The position numbers and the translations under genes are program-made. The notes beneath the pieces are model-generated. The model did no database searches and was not told where the DNA came from. It saw only the letters and a list, made by a program, of their open reading frames with translations. 64,000 nt of DNA, taken from assembly GCF_000203915.1 (NCBI RefSeq), contig NC_008390.1:2356001-2420000 (forward strand), written 5' to 3'. Source of the stretch: Burkholderia ambifaria AMMD (GTDB taxonomy: Bacteria > Pseudomonadota > Gammaproteobacteria > Burkholderiales > Burkholderiaceae). Below, one piece after another: positions 10,805 to 20,822 of the stretch; the first letter of the stretch is position 1, and every line of letters begins with the position of its first letter.

Positions 10805-11909
10805 ATGGAAGCGGAACGTCTCAACGCGATCGAAAGCTCCCTGCTCGACCTGCGCACCCGCGCGGGCGAGCTTCGGGGGTATCTTTGACTACGACGCCAA
10901 ATCTGCGCGTCTGACCGAAGTCAACAAGGAACTCGAAGACCCGAACGTCTGGAACGATTCGAAGAACGCCCAGGCACTCGGCCGCGAGAAGAAGCTGCTC
11001 GAAGGTGTCGTCACGACGCTCACCGCGCTCGATAGCGACCTGCGCGATGCGCTCGACCTGTTCGAGCTCGCACGCGAGGAAGGCGACGAAGACACCCTCG
11101 TCGCATCCGAAGACGACGCGAAGAAGCTCGAAGCGCGCGTCGGCGACATCGAATTCCGCCGGATGTTCTCGAACCCGGCCGACCCGAACAACTGCTTCAT
11201 CGACATCCAGGCCGGCGCCGGCGGCACCGAGGCGTGCGACTGGGCGTCGATGCTGCTGCGCCAATACCTGCGCTACTGCGAGCGCAAGGGCTTCAAGGCC
11301 GAAGTGCTCGAAGAGTCGGACGGCGACGTCGCCGGCATCAAGAACGCGACGGTCAAGGTCACGGGCGAATACGCATACGGCTTCCTGCGCACCGAAACGG
11401 GCATCCACCGCCTCGTGCGCAAGTCGCCGTTCGACTCGTCCGGCGGCCGCCACACGTCGTTCTCGTCGGTGTTCGTGTATCCGGAAATCGACGACTCGAT
11501 CGAAGTCGAGGTCAATCCGGCCGACCTGCGCATCGACACGTACCGCGCGTCGGGCGCGGGCGGCCAGCACATCAACAAGACCGACTCGGCCGTGCGGATC
11601 ACGCACATGCCGACCGGCATCGTCGTGCAGTGCCAGAACGACCGCTCGCAGCACCGCAACCGTGCCGAAGCGATGGCGATGCTGAAGTCGCGCCTGTACG
11701 AAGCCGAGATGCGTAAGCGCCAGGCCGAGCAGGACAAGCTCGAATCGAGCAAGACCGATGTGGGCTGGGGCCACCAGATCCGTTCGTACGTGCTCGACCA
11801 GAGCCGCGTGAAGGACCTGCGCACGAACGTCGAAATGAGCAACACGCGAGCCGTGCTCGACGGCGATCTCGACGACTTCATCAGCGCGAGCCTCAAACAG
11901 GGCGTGTAA
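10805..11909 (+). CDS. prfB: Peptide chain release factor 2 (programmed +1 frameshift)
   Basis: Release factor that reads UGA and UAA and triggers peptide release. Translation starts at ATG 10805 and meets an in-frame TGA at 10886-10888 after 27 codons. The site reads CGG GGG TAT CTT TGA C, one base away from the AGGGGG-TAT-CTT-TGA-C signal of E. coli. Shifting by +1 gives GAC from 10887 and opens the rest of the gene (join 10805-10885 and 10887-11909). The full product is about 367 residues, normal for RF2, and carries the GGQ motif in [18 protein letters not shown]. The internal stop gives autoregulation: low RF2 favours frameshifting and more RF2. It is followed after 75 bases by lysS. Confidence 0.98.
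10874..10889 (+). promoter_or_regulatory. RF2 programmed frameshift signal
   Basis: The segment has an internal Shine-Dalgarno-like CGGGGG, the spacer TAT, the slippery codon CTT and the stop TGA followed by C. These are all the elements of the known RF2 recoding site at the expected spacing. Confidence 0.96.
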
Positions 11910-11984
11910 GCGCCGCGGCGCGGCCTCTCCGGTCGCGCCGCCCTTCCCGTTGCGTTGCCGCACCCATTCCGAATTCCGACCATC

Positions 11985-13511
11985 ATGACCGAACCGACCC
12001 AAACGCAGCCCGCCGTCGCGGCGGACGAAAACCAGATCATCGCCGAGCGCCGCGAGAAGCTGCGCGCCTTGCGCGAGCAAGGCGTCGCCTATCCGAACGA
12101 TTTCCGGCCGACGCATCACGCCGCCGATCTCCAGGCAACCTTCGCCGACTCGGACAAGGCCGCGCTCGAAGCGAACCCGGTCGAGGTGTCGGTCGCCGGC
12201 CGCATGATGCTCAAGCGCGTGATGGGCAAGGCGAGCTTCGCGACGGTGCAGGACGGTTCGGGCCAGATCCAGTTCTTCGTGACGCCGAACGACGTCGGCG
12301 CGGAAACCTACGACGCATTCAAGAAGTGGGACCTCGGCGACATCGTCGCCGCCCGCGGCGTGCTGTTCCGCACCAACAAGGGCGAGCTGTCGGTCCAGTG
12401 CAAGGAGCTGCGCCTGCTGTCGAAGGCGCTGCGCCCGCTGCCGGACAAGTTCCACGGCCTCGCCGACCAGGAAATGCGCTATCGCCAGCGCTACGTCGAC
12501 CTGATCGTCACGCCGGAAACGCGCGACACGTTCCGCGCGCGCACCCGCACCATCGCGTCGATCCGCAAGTTCATGGACAACGCCGACTTCATGGAAGTCG
12601 AAACGCCGATGCTGCACCCGATCCCGGGCGGCGCCGCGGCCAAGCCGTTCGTCACGCATCACAACGCGCTCGACATGCAGATGTTCCTGCGCATCGCGCC
12701 GGAGCTGTACCTGAAGCGCCTGATCGTCGGCGGCTTCGAGCGCGTGTTCGAAATCAACCGCAACTTCCGGAATGAAGGCGTGTCGCCGCGCCACAACCCG
12801 GAATTCACGATGATGGAGTTCTACGCCGCGTACACCGATTACCGCTGGCTGATGGACTTCACCGAGCAGCTGATCCGCCAGGCGGCGATCGATGCGCTCG
12901 GCACCGCGACGATCCAGTACCAGGGCCGCGAACTCGACCTCGCGAAGCCGTTCCACCGCCTGACGATCACGCAGGCGATCCAGAAGTACGCGCCGCAGTA
13001 CACCGACGGCCAGCTGTCGGACGACGCGTTCCTGCGTACCGAACTGAAGCGCTTCGGCGTCGACGTGTCGCAGCCGGCCTTCCTGAACGCCGGCATCGGC
13101 GCGCTGCAGCTCGCACTGTTCGAGGAAACCGCCGAATCGCAGCTGTGGGAGCCGACCTACATCATCGACTACCCGGTCGAAGTGTCGCCGCTCGCACGCG
13201 CGTCGGACACGACGCCGGGCATCACCGAGCGTTTCGAGCTGTTCATGACGGGCCGCGAGATCGCGAACGGCTTCTCGGAGCTGAACGATCCGGAAGACCA
13301 GGCCGCGCGCTTCAAGAAGCAGGTCGAGCAGAAGGATGCCGGCGACGAGGAAGCGATGTTCTTCGACGCCGACTACATCCGCGCGCTCGAACACGGGATG
13401 CCGCCGACGGGTGGCTGCGGGATCGGCATCGACCGTCTCGTGATGCTGCTGACCGACAGCCCGACGATCCGCGACGTGCTGCTGTTCCCGCACCTGCGCC
13501 GCGAAGACTGA
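11985..13511 (+). CDS. lysS: Lysyl-tRNA synthetase, class II
   Basis: Charges tRNA-Lys. The 508-residue protein has an N-terminal OB-fold anticodon-binding domain and a class II core with motif 2 ([20 protein letters not shown]) and motif 3 ([12 protein letters not shown]). The ATG at 11985 (MTEPTQTQ) is preferred; an ATG 30 bases upstream adds residues not typical of the family. The prfB-lysS pairing is widely conserved in proteobacteria. A GC-rich hairpin follows the stop. Confidence 0.97.
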   Translation: MTEPTQTQPAVAADENQIIAERREKLRALREQGVAYPNDFRPTHHAADLQATFADSDKAALEANPVEVSVAGRMMLKRVMGKASFATVQDGSGQIQFFVTPNDVGAETYDAFKKWDLGDIVAARGVLFRTNKGELSVQCKELRLLSKALRPLPDKFHGLADQEMRYRQRYVDLIVTPETRDTFRARTRTIASIRKFMDNADFMEVETPMLHPIPGGAAAKPFVTHHNALDMQMFLRIAPELYLKRLIVGGFERVFEINRNFRNEGVSPRHNPEFTMMEFYAAYTDYRWLMDFTEQLIRQAAIDALGTATIQYQGRELDLAKPFHRLTITQAIQKYAPQYTDGQLSDDAFLRTELKRFGVDVSQPAFLNAGIGALQLALFEETAESQLWEPTYIIDYPVEVSPLARASDTTPGITERFELFMTGREIANGFSELNDPEDQAARFKKQVEQKDAGDEEAMFFDADYIRALEHGMPPTGGCGIGIDRLVMLLTDSPTIRDVLLFPHLRRED

Positions 13512-13854
13512 CGTGCCTGCGTGTGCGCCGCGCCCCGCGGCGCGCACGCGTGCGGTTTGTAACCACGCGTAAATCCCGCCTGCTGGCGTCCGCCGCCTTT
13601 CGATCCTCCCCCGTTTTATCCCCTCGCCGCCACGGCCTTCTCCGGGTTTTCCCGGTTACGCGCGCCGGTCCCCCGCTGCAATTCGTTACACCTTGATACG
13701 GTGCGCCGCTCGCCGGTAGACGACACTCCTGTTGCGTCACCACGCATGACCAGGGGACCAGAACGCGGCGCCGGAACGCCAAGTCTGCTCGCTCCCGAAG
13801 CGTGGGATCCGGCCAGCGCCAATGTGCGGAGCCGGATCGACACCGGAGAAAAAC
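13512..13854. other. Intergenic region after lysS
   Basis: This 343-base gap has a hairpin just after lysS: 14-base arms at 13519-13532 and 13536-13549 with one mismatch and a short T-rich tail, probably a weak terminator. The remainder presumably holds the promoter and leader of the glycine-zipper gene, whose GGAG ribosome binding site ends near 13846. I see no convincing gene or RNA in it. Confidence 0.5.
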
Positions 13855-14610
13855 ATGGACAACCAGAATCAGACCACGCCGCAAAAACAACGCCTCCACC
13901 CGCTGATCGCGACCGCGGCAGGCGCCGTCATCGTCGCCAGCCTCGCCGCCACCGCGGCGATCACGGGCATCTTCCCGAAGGCCAGCAGCAACAACGCGCA
14001 GAACGGCCAGACCCAGGCCGCGCTGATCGCGTCGCAGCCGGCCGTCGATACGGCCGCGGCAGCCAGTGCCGCGCTGGCCGCGCAAGCGCAGCAGCAGGCA
14101 GCCGAACAGGCCGCGCAGCAGAAGGCTGAGCAAAAGGCGGCGGCCGAGAAGGCCGCGGCGGCACAAGCCGAACCGAAGCCCGCGCCGCGCCCGGCAGCCA
14201 CGCACCGCCGCCATACGCCGGCACCGCAACCGCCGCAATATGCGCAACAGCAGTCCGCGCCCGCTCAAGCGGCCTATTGCCAGAGCTGCGGCACGATCGT
14301 CTCGATCACGCAATCGCGCACGCCGGGCCAGAGCTCGGGGATCGGCGCGGTCGGCGGCGCAGCAGCCGGCGGCCTGCTCGGCAACCAGTTCGGTCACGGC
14401 AATGGCCGCACCGCGATGACCATCATCGGCGCGCTCGGCGGCGGTCTTGCCGGCAACCAGGTCGAGAAGCAGGTGCGCGCGGAAACCGACTACCAGGTGC
14501 AGGTCCAGATGGAAAGCGGCGCGACGCGTACGTTCACGTACCACAGCCCGCCGCCGTTCGGCCAGGGTCAGCGCGTGCGGATCGAGAACGGCACGCTGGT
14601 CGGCGCGTAA
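13855..14610 (+). CDS. Glycine-zipper 2TM domain envelope protein
   Basis: Protein of about 251 residues with one N-terminal membrane segment (about 20-40, LIATAAGAVIVASLAATAAI), then a low-complexity Ala/Gln/Lys-rich stretch (about 60-125) that may be helical, then a C-terminal module with SCGTIVSI and glycine-zipper repeats (IGAVGGAAAGGLLGNQFG, GALGGGLAGNQ). That module is typical of the Rickettsia 17-kDa antigen/SlyB-type envelope proteins. There is no lipobox, so it is probably anchored in the inner membrane with the rest in the periplasm. The start ATG at 13855 has GGAG upstream. It stands alone between two terminators. Confidence 0.85.
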   Translation: MDNQNQTTPQKQRLHPLIATAAGAVIVASLAATAAITGIFPKASSNNAQNGQTQAALIASQPAVDTAAAASAALAAQAQQQAAEQAAQQKAEQKAAAEKAAAAQAEPKPAPRPAATHRRHTPAPQPPQYAQQQSAPAQAAYCQSCGTIVSITQSRTPGQSSGIGAVGGAAAGGLLGNQFGHGNGRTAMTIIGALGGGLAGNQVEKQVRAETDYQVQVQMESGATRTFTYHSPPPFGQGQRVRIENGTLVGA

Positions 14611-14661
14611 TGCGTAACGCATGACGAATCGCCGCGCGGCCGTTGTGCCGCGCCGGAAATG

Positions 14662-14699
14662 AAAAAGGCTCGTGACAGCATCACGAGCCTTTTCTTTTT
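14662..14699. terminator. Bidirectional intrinsic terminator
   Basis: A perfect stem AAAGGCTCGTGA/TCACGAGCCTTT with loop CAGCA is flanked by an A-run on the left and a T-run on the right. It can end both the plus-strand glycine-zipper gene and the minus-strand isc operon. Confidence 0.93.
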
Positions 14700-14742
14700 G
14701 CGGGAGCGGCGTCGGGCGAATACCGGGCGCCGGGCGCGAACC

Positions 14743-14952
14743 TCAGTCTTCGTCGTCGAAGTCGGATTCGTCGATCCAGTGAGCCTGGATCGCTTCGAGG
14801 ATTTTCTCGCCCGAATGGCTGGGATCGTCGGAGAAGCCATCGAGCTCGATGACCCATTGGCGCAGGTCGACGAAATTGATCCGCTGCGGATCGACGTCCG
14901 GATGCTTGTCTGCCAGCGCGATGGCGATTTCGCGCGAATCGGTCCATTTCAT
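14743..14952 (-). CDS. iscX: Fe-S cluster assembly accessory protein IscX
   Basis: Small acidic protein (69 residues) that binds IscS and iron and tunes Fe-S cluster assembly. It has the family pattern MKWTDSREIAIALADKHP and the DLRQWVIEL core, with an acidic tail. The ATG at 14950-14952 has GGGAGAG upstream; a further ATG would add a non-conserved 16-residue leader. It is the last gene of the isc operon, 76 bases after fdx, and ends just before a strong terminator. Confidence 0.94.
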   Translation of the reverse strand: MKWTDSREIAIALADKHPDVDPQRINFVDLRQWVIELDGFSDDPSHSGEKILEAIQAHWIDESDFDDED

Positions 14953-15028
14953 GGCCTGCTCTCCCGTGTACGTAGCGAGTTCGCTAGGCGGAACGCACAT
15001 GATGCGCGCCGCCCGCCCCGCCGAACCG

Positions 15029-15370
15029 TCAGTGATTTTCCTTCGCGTGGTTGATCGAGTACTTCGGGATCTCGACCACCAGGTCCGAATCTTCCTGCAC
15101 GATCGCCTGGCACGACAGGCGCGACGTCGGCTCGAGGCCCCACGCCTTGTCGAGCAGGTCGTCTTCGTCCTCTTCGGACGGCTCGAGATCGTTGAAGCCC
15201 TCGCGGATCACCACGTGGCAGGTCGTGCATGCGCACGACTTCTCGCATGCATGCTCGATCTCGATCCCGTGGTCGAGCAGGTTGTCGCAAATACTCTTGC
15301 CGGGCGTCGCGTCGATTACTGCGCCGTCCGGACACAGTTCGACGTGAGGCAGCACTACCAGTTGAGGCAT
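15029..15370 (-). CDS. fdx: ISC system [2Fe-2S] ferredoxin
   Basis: Adrenodoxin-type ferredoxin of 113 residues that supplies electrons to ISC cluster assembly. The cluster ligands are visible as C42, C48, C51 and C87 (ACEKSCACTTC and later LSC). Start MPQLVVLPHVELCPDG at 15368-15370 matches relatives; the reading frame is open far upstream but those residues are not conserved. It lies 88 bases after hscA. Confidence 0.97.
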   Translation of the reverse strand: MPQLVVLPHVELCPDGAVIDATPGKSICDNLLDHGIEIEHACEKSCACTTCHVVIREGFNDLEPSEEDEDDLLDKAWGLEPTSRLSCQAIVQEDSDLVVEIPKYSINHAKENH

Positions 15371-15458
15371 GTCCGTTCCGTCAGTCAGGGTGCGGCGGCT
15401 GGCGCCGCACGGTTCAATAACGCACGGGCCGTCGCCGGCCCGCGCGCAGGTCGTTCGT

Positions 15459-17327
15459 TCAGATCTCGTCGAGCCGTCGGCCCGACAGTGCGCGCTTGAT
15501 GCTCTTGTCCATCCGGCGCGCCGCGAATTCGTCGGTGCCGTCGGCCAATGCCTTGGTCGCGGTTTCGATCGCGTCCGCGTCGTCGCCCTGAGCGATCGTG
15601 CGCAGCGCCGCGACGAGCGCGTCGACCTGCGTGCGTTCGGCGTCGTCGAGCAATTCGCCGTCGGCTGCAAGTGCCGCCTGCGTCGCCTCGATCATCCGCT
15701 GGGCTTCGACCTGAGCTTCGCGCAGCGCGCGTGCGCGCATGTCGATCTCGGCGGTCTTGAAGCTGTCCTCGAGCATCTTCGCGATGTCGTCGTCGGCGAG
15801 GCCGTACGACGGCTTCACGACGACCGATGCCTCGACGCCCGAATGCTGCTCACGTGCGAACACCGACAGCAACCCATCCGCATCGACCTGATAGGTCACG
15901 CGGATGCGCGCCGCACCGGCCGTCATCGGCGGGATGCCGCGCAGCTCGAAGCGTGCGAGCGACCGGCAGTCGGCGACGAGCTCGCGCTCGCCCTGCACGA
16001 CGTGGATCGCCATCGCGGTCTGACCGTCCTTGAAGGTCGTGAACTCCTGCGCACGCGCGATCGGAATCGTCGAATTGCGCGGAATGATCTTCTCGACGAG
16101 ACCACCCATCGTCTCGACCCCGAGCGACAGCGGAATCACGTCGAGCAGCAGCCAGTCGTCGCCGCCGCCGCGATTGCCGGCGAGCAGGTCGGCCTGGATC
16201 GCAGCGCCGAGCGCGACGACCTGGTCCGGATCGAGATTGACGAGCGGCGGCTGGCCGAAATACTTCGCGACCGCATCGCGGATCACCGGCATGCGCGTCG
16301 CGCCGCCGACCAGCACGACACCCTTGATGTCGGCCGGCGTCACCTGCGCGTCGCGCAATGCCTTGCGGGTGGGCGTCAGCGTACGCTGCACGAGCGGCTC
16401 GACGAGCGACGCGAACGTGTCGTGCGAGATCGTCTGCACGAGCCGCGTGCCGTTCGACAGCGTCACATCGAGCGACGCCTGCGGCGCCGACGACAGCGCT
16501 TCCTTCAGCACGCGCACGCGATCGAGCAGCAGGCGCACGTCCTCGGGCGCGAGCGCCTTCGCGTCGATGCCGGCCTGTGCGAGCACGTGACCGAACAGCA
16601 GGTGATCGAAATCGTCGCCGCCGAGTGCGGAATCGCCGCCCGCGGCCAGCACTTCGAACACGCCCTTCGTCAGCTTCAGGATCGACAGGTCGAACGTGCC
16701 GCCGCCGAGGTCGTACACCGCGTAGAGGCCTTCGGCCGCGTTGTCGAGCCCATAGGCGATCGCGGCCGCGGTCGGTTCGTTCAGCAGGCGCAGCACGTTG
16801 AGGCCCGCGAGACGCGCGGCGTCCTTCGTCGCCTGACGTTGCGCCTCGTCGAAATACGCGGGCACCGTGATCACCGCGCCGACCAGCTCGTCGCCAAGCG
16901 TGTCTTCCGCGCGGTAACGCAGCGTCGCGAGAATCTCGGCCGACACTTCGACCGGGCTCTTCACGCCGTCGATCGTGCGGATCTGCACCATGCCCGGCGC
17001 ATCGATGAATTCGTAAGGTGCGTTCGCCGCGCCTTCGACCTCGGCCTTGCCGCGACCCATGAAGCGCTTGACCGACACGATCGTGTTGCGCGGATCGGTC
17101 GCGGCCTGCTCCTTCGCTTCGTGGCCGATGCGGCGGCCGCCCTTCTCCAGATAACGGACCACCGACGGCAGCAGCGCGCGGCCCGCCTCGTCCGGCAGCA
17201 CTTCGGGCACGCTGTTGCGCACGGCCGCGACGAGCGAGTTCGTCGTGCCGAGATCGATCCCGACAGCGAGTCGCCGCTGGTGCGGCGCCGGCGCCATGCC
17301 CGGTTCGGAAATTTGCAGTAATGCCAT
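15459..17327 (-). CDS. hscA: Fe-S protein assembly chaperone HscA (Hsp70 family)
   Basis: Specialised Hsp70 that binds the IscU LPPVK motif and, with HscB, drives cluster transfer from IscU to apo-proteins. Its 622 residues show the Hsp70 ATPase signatures [26 protein letters not shown] and [13 protein letters not shown], followed by a substrate-binding domain and helical lid. Length is normal. The likely partner motif LPPVK is present in the neighbouring IscU. Confidence 0.97.
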
Positions 17328-17381
17328 CTTGGTTCGTTCGGGCGCTCGGCCCGTTTGCTGCGCGTGCCGCGAGGCACGCGG

Positions 17382-17909
17382 TTAAGTTTCGAGGCGCTCG
17401 ATCTGCGCGCCCACTTCCGACGCGACGCGTTCGATGAACATCAGCTGGCGCACGGCCTCGGCGGCGGCCTGGTCGGCCGCGCTGTCGAGCAGCGTGCCGA
17501 GGCGCTCCAGGCGCACGCGCTTCTCGTCGCGCAGTTCGGCGAGCAGCGCATCGAGCGCGTCGACGTTGCGGGCGGCCGCGGCATCCTCGATGCCTTCGCG
17601 CCACTCCATCTGCTGCATCAGGAACGCGGGCTCCATCGCGGTGTTGTTTTCGGCACCGATGTCGACGCCGCGCAGCGACAGCAGATAGGTCGCACGCTTC
17701 AGCGGATCGCGCAGCGTGCGGTAGGCCTCGTTCGCGCGCGTCGCCCATTGCATCGCGATGCGTTTTTGCGCATCGCCGGCCGCCGCGAAGCGGTCCGGGT
17801 GCACCTGCGTCTGCACCGTGCGATACGCGCTGTCGAGCGCCGCCTGATCGAGCGCGAATTGCGCCGGCAGGTGAAACAGATCGAAGTGGCTGTCTTTCAG
17901 CGAAACCAT
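17382..17909 (-). CDS. hscB: Fe-S assembly co-chaperone HscB
   Basis: J-domain co-chaperone of about 175 residues that delivers IscU to HscA and stimulates its ATPase. The J domain has the HPD motif in QTQVHPDRF, and the C-terminal half is a helical bundle for IscU contact. The start is ATG 17907-17909 ([12 protein letters not shown]); an ATG 26 codons upstream runs through the iscA-hscB gap. It lies 54 bases before hscA. Confidence 0.95.
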   Translation of the reverse strand: MVSLKDSHFDLFHLPAQFALDQAALDSAYRTVQTQVHPDRFAAAGDAQKRIAMQWATRANEAYRTLRDPLKRATYLLSLRGVDIGAENNTAMEPAFLMQQMEWREGIEDAAAARNVDALDALLAELRDEKRVRLERLGTLLDSAADQAAAEAVRQLMFIERVASEVGAQIERLET

Positions 17910-18006
17910 CGTCGCGTTCAATTCCGGTTCGTCGCGCGGCAAACGCCGCACATTAAAAAGGCGGCCCGTGCCGCCTCTTGCCCGCATCGCGCGGAAAGAC
18001 CGCGCG

Positions 18007-18330
18007 TCAGACGCGGAACGATTCCCCGCAGCCGCACTCGTCCTTCACGTTCGGGTTGTTGAACTTGAACCCTTCGTTCAGGCCCTCGCGCGCGAAGTCG
18101 AGTTGGGTGCCGTCGATGTACGCGAGGCTCTTCGGGTCGACGATGACCTTCACGCCATGGCTCTCGAATACCTGATCCTCGGGAGCGAGCTCGTCGACAT
18201 ACTCGAGCTTGTACGCGAGCCCCGAGCACCCGGTCGTGCGAACGCCAAGCCGCAGGCCCACACCCTTGCCGCGACGGACGAGGTATTTCTGGACGTGCTG
18301 TGCTGCTTTTTCGGTCAGTGTAATTGCCAT
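18007..18330 (-). CDS. iscA: Iron-sulfur cluster assembly protein IscA
   Basis: A-type Fe-S carrier of 107 residues. The three conserved cysteines are seen in TTGCSG and in the C-terminal ECGCGESF. The start [10 protein letters not shown] at 18328-18330 is the family start, although the frame is open upstream into the iscU gap. It sits between iscU and hscB as in the standard isc operon. Confidence 0.97.
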   Translation of the reverse strand: MAITLTEKAAQHVQKYLVRRGKGVGLRLGVRTTGCSGLAYKLEYVDELAPEDQVFESHGVKVIVDPKSLAYIDGTQLDFAREGLNEGFKFNNPNVKDECGCGESFRV

Positions 18331-18392
18331 GATGTCCTTGCCGCGGCACACCTGGGGCGCGCCGCGATCCTTCACAAGCCGCTCGATGCCGC

Positions 18393-18800
18393 TCAGGCTG
18401 CTGCCTGATCGCCTTCCGTGGTGTCGTGGCGCTTCTTGTAGTCGGCCACGGCTGCCTTGATCGCGTCTTCCGCGAGAATCGAGCAGTGAATCTTCACCGG
18501 CGGCAGTGCAAGTTCTTCGGCGATCTGCGTGTTCTTGATCGACAGCGCCTCGTCGAGCGTCTTGCCCTTCACCCATTCGGTCACGAGCGAGCTCGACGCG
18601 ATGGCCGAACCGCAGCCGTACGTCTTGAACTTCGCGTCTTCGATCACGCCGTCCGCGCTGACGCGGATCTGCAGCTTCATCACGTCGCCGCAGGCCGGCG
18701 CGCCGACCATGCCCGTACCGACCGCGTCGTCGTCCTTCGCGAACGAACCGACGTTACGCGGGTTTTCGTAGTGATCCAGAACCTTGTTGCTGTATGACAT
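18393..18800 (-). CDS. iscU: Fe-S cluster scaffold protein IscU
   Basis: Scaffold on which [2Fe-2S] clusters are built from IscS-derived sulfur. The 135-residue protein has the three cluster cysteines (PACGD, YGCGSA, IHCSI), the conserved Asp after the first Cys, and the LPPVK chaperone recognition motif. It follows iscS by 68 bases. Confidence 0.98.
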   Translation of the reverse strand: MSYSNKVLDHYENPRNVGSFAKDDDAVGTGMVGAPACGDVMKLQIRVSADGVIEDAKFKTYGCGSAIASSSLVTEWVKGKTLDEALSIKNTQIAEELALPPVKIHCSILAEDAIKAAVADYKKRHDTTEGDQAAA

Positions 18801-18868
18801 GACTCAGACTCCTTGACTCGTTACGTCTGCGTGCGCAAATTCGCCCGCGAATGTACTCAATGCGATGT

Positions 18869-20092
18869 TCAGTGCGCAGCCCATTCGATCGTCGACAGAT
18901 CGATGCCTTCCTGGTGCATTTCCCAGAGCGGCGACAGTTCGCGCAGCTTCGCGATCTTGCTGTTCAGCAGGTTGATCACGAAGTCGACGTCCTGCTCCGT
19001 CGTGAAACGGCCGACCGTGAAGCGGATCGAGCTGTGCGCGAGTTCGTCGTTGCGGCCGAGCGCGCGCAGCACGTACGAAGGCTCCAGCGACGCCGACGTG
19101 CAGGCCGAACCCGACGACACCGCGACATCCTTGATCGCCATGATCAGCGACTCGCCTTCGACGAAGTTGAAACTGATGTTCAGGTTGTGCGGGACACGAT
19201 GCTCCATGTCGCCGTTCACGTAGGTTTCCTCGATCTGCGACAGGCCGCGCAGCAGCTTGTCGCGCAGCATGCGCACGCGCTCGTTCTCGGTCGCCATTTC
19301 TTCGCGCGCGATGCGGAACGCTTCGCCCATGCCGACGATCTGGTGCGTCGCCAGCGTGCCCGAACGCATCCCGCGCTCGTGACCGCCGCCGTGCATCTGC
19401 GCTTCGATGCGCACGCGCGGCTTGCGGCGCACGTACAGCGCGCCGATGCCCTTCGGGCCGTAGGTCTTGTGTGCCGAGAACGACATCAGGTCGACCTTCA
19501 GCTTCGCGAGGTCGATCTCGACCTTGCCGGTCGACTGCGCGGCGTCGACGTGGAACACGATGCCCTTCTCGCGGCAGATCTCGCCGATCGTCTCGATATC
19601 CTGGATCACGCCGATCTCGTTGTTCACGTGCATCACCGACACGAGGATCGTGTCCGGGCGCAGCGCGGCCTTGAACACGTCGAGGTCGATCAGGCCGTCT
19701 TCCTTCACGTCGAGATAGGTGACTTCGAAGCCGTCGCGCTCAAGCTCGCGGCAGGTATCGAGCACGGCCTTGTGCTCGGTCTTCACCGTGATGATGTGCT
19801 TGCCCTTGCCCTTGTAGAAGTTCGCGGCACCCTTGATCGCGAGGTTGTCCGACTCCGTGGCGCCGGACGTCCAGATGATCTCGCGCGGATCCGCGTTCAC
19901 CAGCGCGGCCACCTGCTCGCGCGCTTCCTCGACCGCGCGCTCCGCATCCCAGCCGTATGCGTGGCTGCGCGATGCCGGGTTGCCGAACTGCTCGCGCAGG
20001 TACGGCACCATCTTGTCGACCACGCGCGGGTCGACCGGCGTCGTCGCGCTGTAATCCATGTAGATGGGCAGGTGGAGAGTCTCTTGGGTCAT
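18869..20092 (-). CDS. iscS: Cysteine desulfurase IscS
   Basis: PLP-dependent enzyme that turns cysteine into alanine and enzyme-bound persulfide, the sulfur source for Fe-S clusters and tRNA thiolation. Length 407 residues. The PLP lysine is K209 in [12 protein letters not shown] and the persulfide cysteine is C331 in [10 protein letters not shown], on the flexible loop typical of group I desulfurases. It follows iscR by 73 bases. Confidence 0.98.
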   Translation of the reverse strand: MTQETLHLPIYMDYSATTPVDPRVVDKMVPYLREQFGNPASRSHAYGWDAERAVEEAREQVAALVNADPREIIWTSGATESDNLAIKGAANFYKGKGKHIITVKTEHKAVLDTCRELERDGFEVTYLDVKEDGLIDLDVFKAALRPDTILVSVMHVNNEIGVIQDIETIGEICREKGIVFHVDAAQSTGKVEIDLAKLKVDLMSFSAHKTYGPKGIGALYVRRKPRVRIEAQMHGGGHERGMRSGTLATHQIVGMGEAFRIAREEMATENERVRMLRDKLLRGLSQIEETYVNGDMEHRVPHNLNISFNFVEGESLIMAIKDVAVSSGSACTSASLEPSYVLRALGRNDELAHSSIRFTVGRFTTEQDVDFVINLLNSKIAKLRELSPLWEMHQEGIDLSTIEWAAH

Positions 20093-20165
20093 CTGTCGCT
20101 CCGGGTATTCTGTGCAGGGACTATGTGCGTTATAGGGTGTGCGGGGGTGTGCGGCGCGTAGGCGC

Positions 20166-20705
20166 TCACGAACTCGCGATGTTGAACACCGAATTGGGAC
20201 CGAGCGGCATCGTGCGCACCGGTTCGGCCGGCGCCGCGACGGGCTCCGGCGTGCGCCGGTCGCGCAGCACCGCGGGGGCGCCCTCGCGTGCGCGCTGCTG
20301 ATCGACGAGATCCTGCAGCGACACCGAATCGAGGTATTCGACCATTTTCTGGTTCAGGGTCGACCACAGCTCGTGCGTCATGCAATGGCCGTCGGGCTGC
20401 TTCGAGCCGTCGCACGTGCCTTTGCCGCCGCACTGCGTGGCGTCGAGCGGTTCATCGACCGCGATGATGATGTCGGCGACGGTGACGTCCTGCGCGCGGC
20501 GCGCGAGGTTGTAGCCGCCGCCCGGGCCGCGCACGGATTCGACGATTTCATGCCTGCGCAGCTTCCCGAACAGCTGTTCGAGATACGAGAGCGAAATCCG
20601 CTGGCGCTGGCTGATGCCTGCAAGCGTCACCGGGCCCTGCTCCTGGCGCAGTGCCAAGTCAATCATCGCCGTGACGGCGAAACGGCCTTTGGTGGTGAGT
20701 CTCAT
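20166..20705 (-). CDS. iscR: Rrf2-family Fe-S regulator IscR
   Basis: Transcription factor that senses Fe-S status with a [2Fe-2S] cluster and represses its own operon when holo. The N-terminal winged helix [19 protein letters not shown] is very close to E. coli IscR. Likely ligands are C92, C98, C108 and H111 (CMTHELW). The spacing between the second and third Cys is nine residues, against five in E. coli, so the ligand loop is four residues longer. The C-terminal tail is rich in Pro and Ala. It is the first gene of the isc operon, and its promoter overlaps two IscR-type boxes. Confidence 0.96.
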   Translation of the reverse strand: MRLTTKGRFAVTAMIDLALRQEQGPVTLAGISQRQRISLSYLEQLFGKLRRHEIVESVRGPGGGYNLARRAQDVTVADIIIAVDEPLDATQCGGKGTCDGSKQPDGHCMTHELWSTLNQKMVEYLDSVSLQDLVDQQRAREGAPAVLRDRRTPEPVAAPAEPVRTMPLGPNSVFNIASS

Positions 20706-20722
20706 GGTGTCTAGGGGACTGC

Positions 20723-20747
20723 AATCTTGACGATTTTGGTCAAGTAT
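20723..20747 (-). promoter_or_regulatory. IscR type 1 box, promoter-proximal
   Basis: A 25-base site fits the E. coli type 1 pattern (ATA-YYGAC, AT-rich centre, GTCRR-). It overlaps the -10 element of the iscR promoter, the position expected for repression by holo-IscR. Its outer half on the iscR side is less perfect than in the other box. Confidence 0.85.
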
Positions 20748-20770
20748 AAATATTTGACGATTTTAGTCAA
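20743..20770 (-). promoter_or_regulatory. iscR operon promoter
   Basis: Minus-strand -35 TTGACT (20765-20770), a 16-base spacer and -10 TATACT (20743-20748). Start of transcription is predicted near 20736, leaving a leader of about 30 bases. Both IscR boxes overlap it. Confidence 0.85.
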
Positions 20771-20774
20771 GTAT
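20750..20774 (-). promoter_or_regulatory. IscR type 1 box overlapping the -35
   Basis: A near-ideal type 1 site with symmetric TTGAC/GTCAA half-sites around an A/T centre, covering the -35 hexamer. Its first base lies 27 bases from that of the other box, so the two are nearly in phase on the helix. Confidence 0.88.
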
Positions 20775-20822
20775 CCATGTCTGCGACAGGGTATTCGCAG
20801 CACGCTGAATACCCGGCCGCGA

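Noticed and set aside
10886..10888. In-frame TGA in prfB as a sign of a pseudogene
   Set aside because: It is the programmed frameshift stop; the signal and the downstream frame are intact.
10821..13547. 908-codon minus-strand frame opposite prfB and lysS
   Set aside because: Antisense shadow of two certain genes; composition is low-complexity and lacks any recognised motif.
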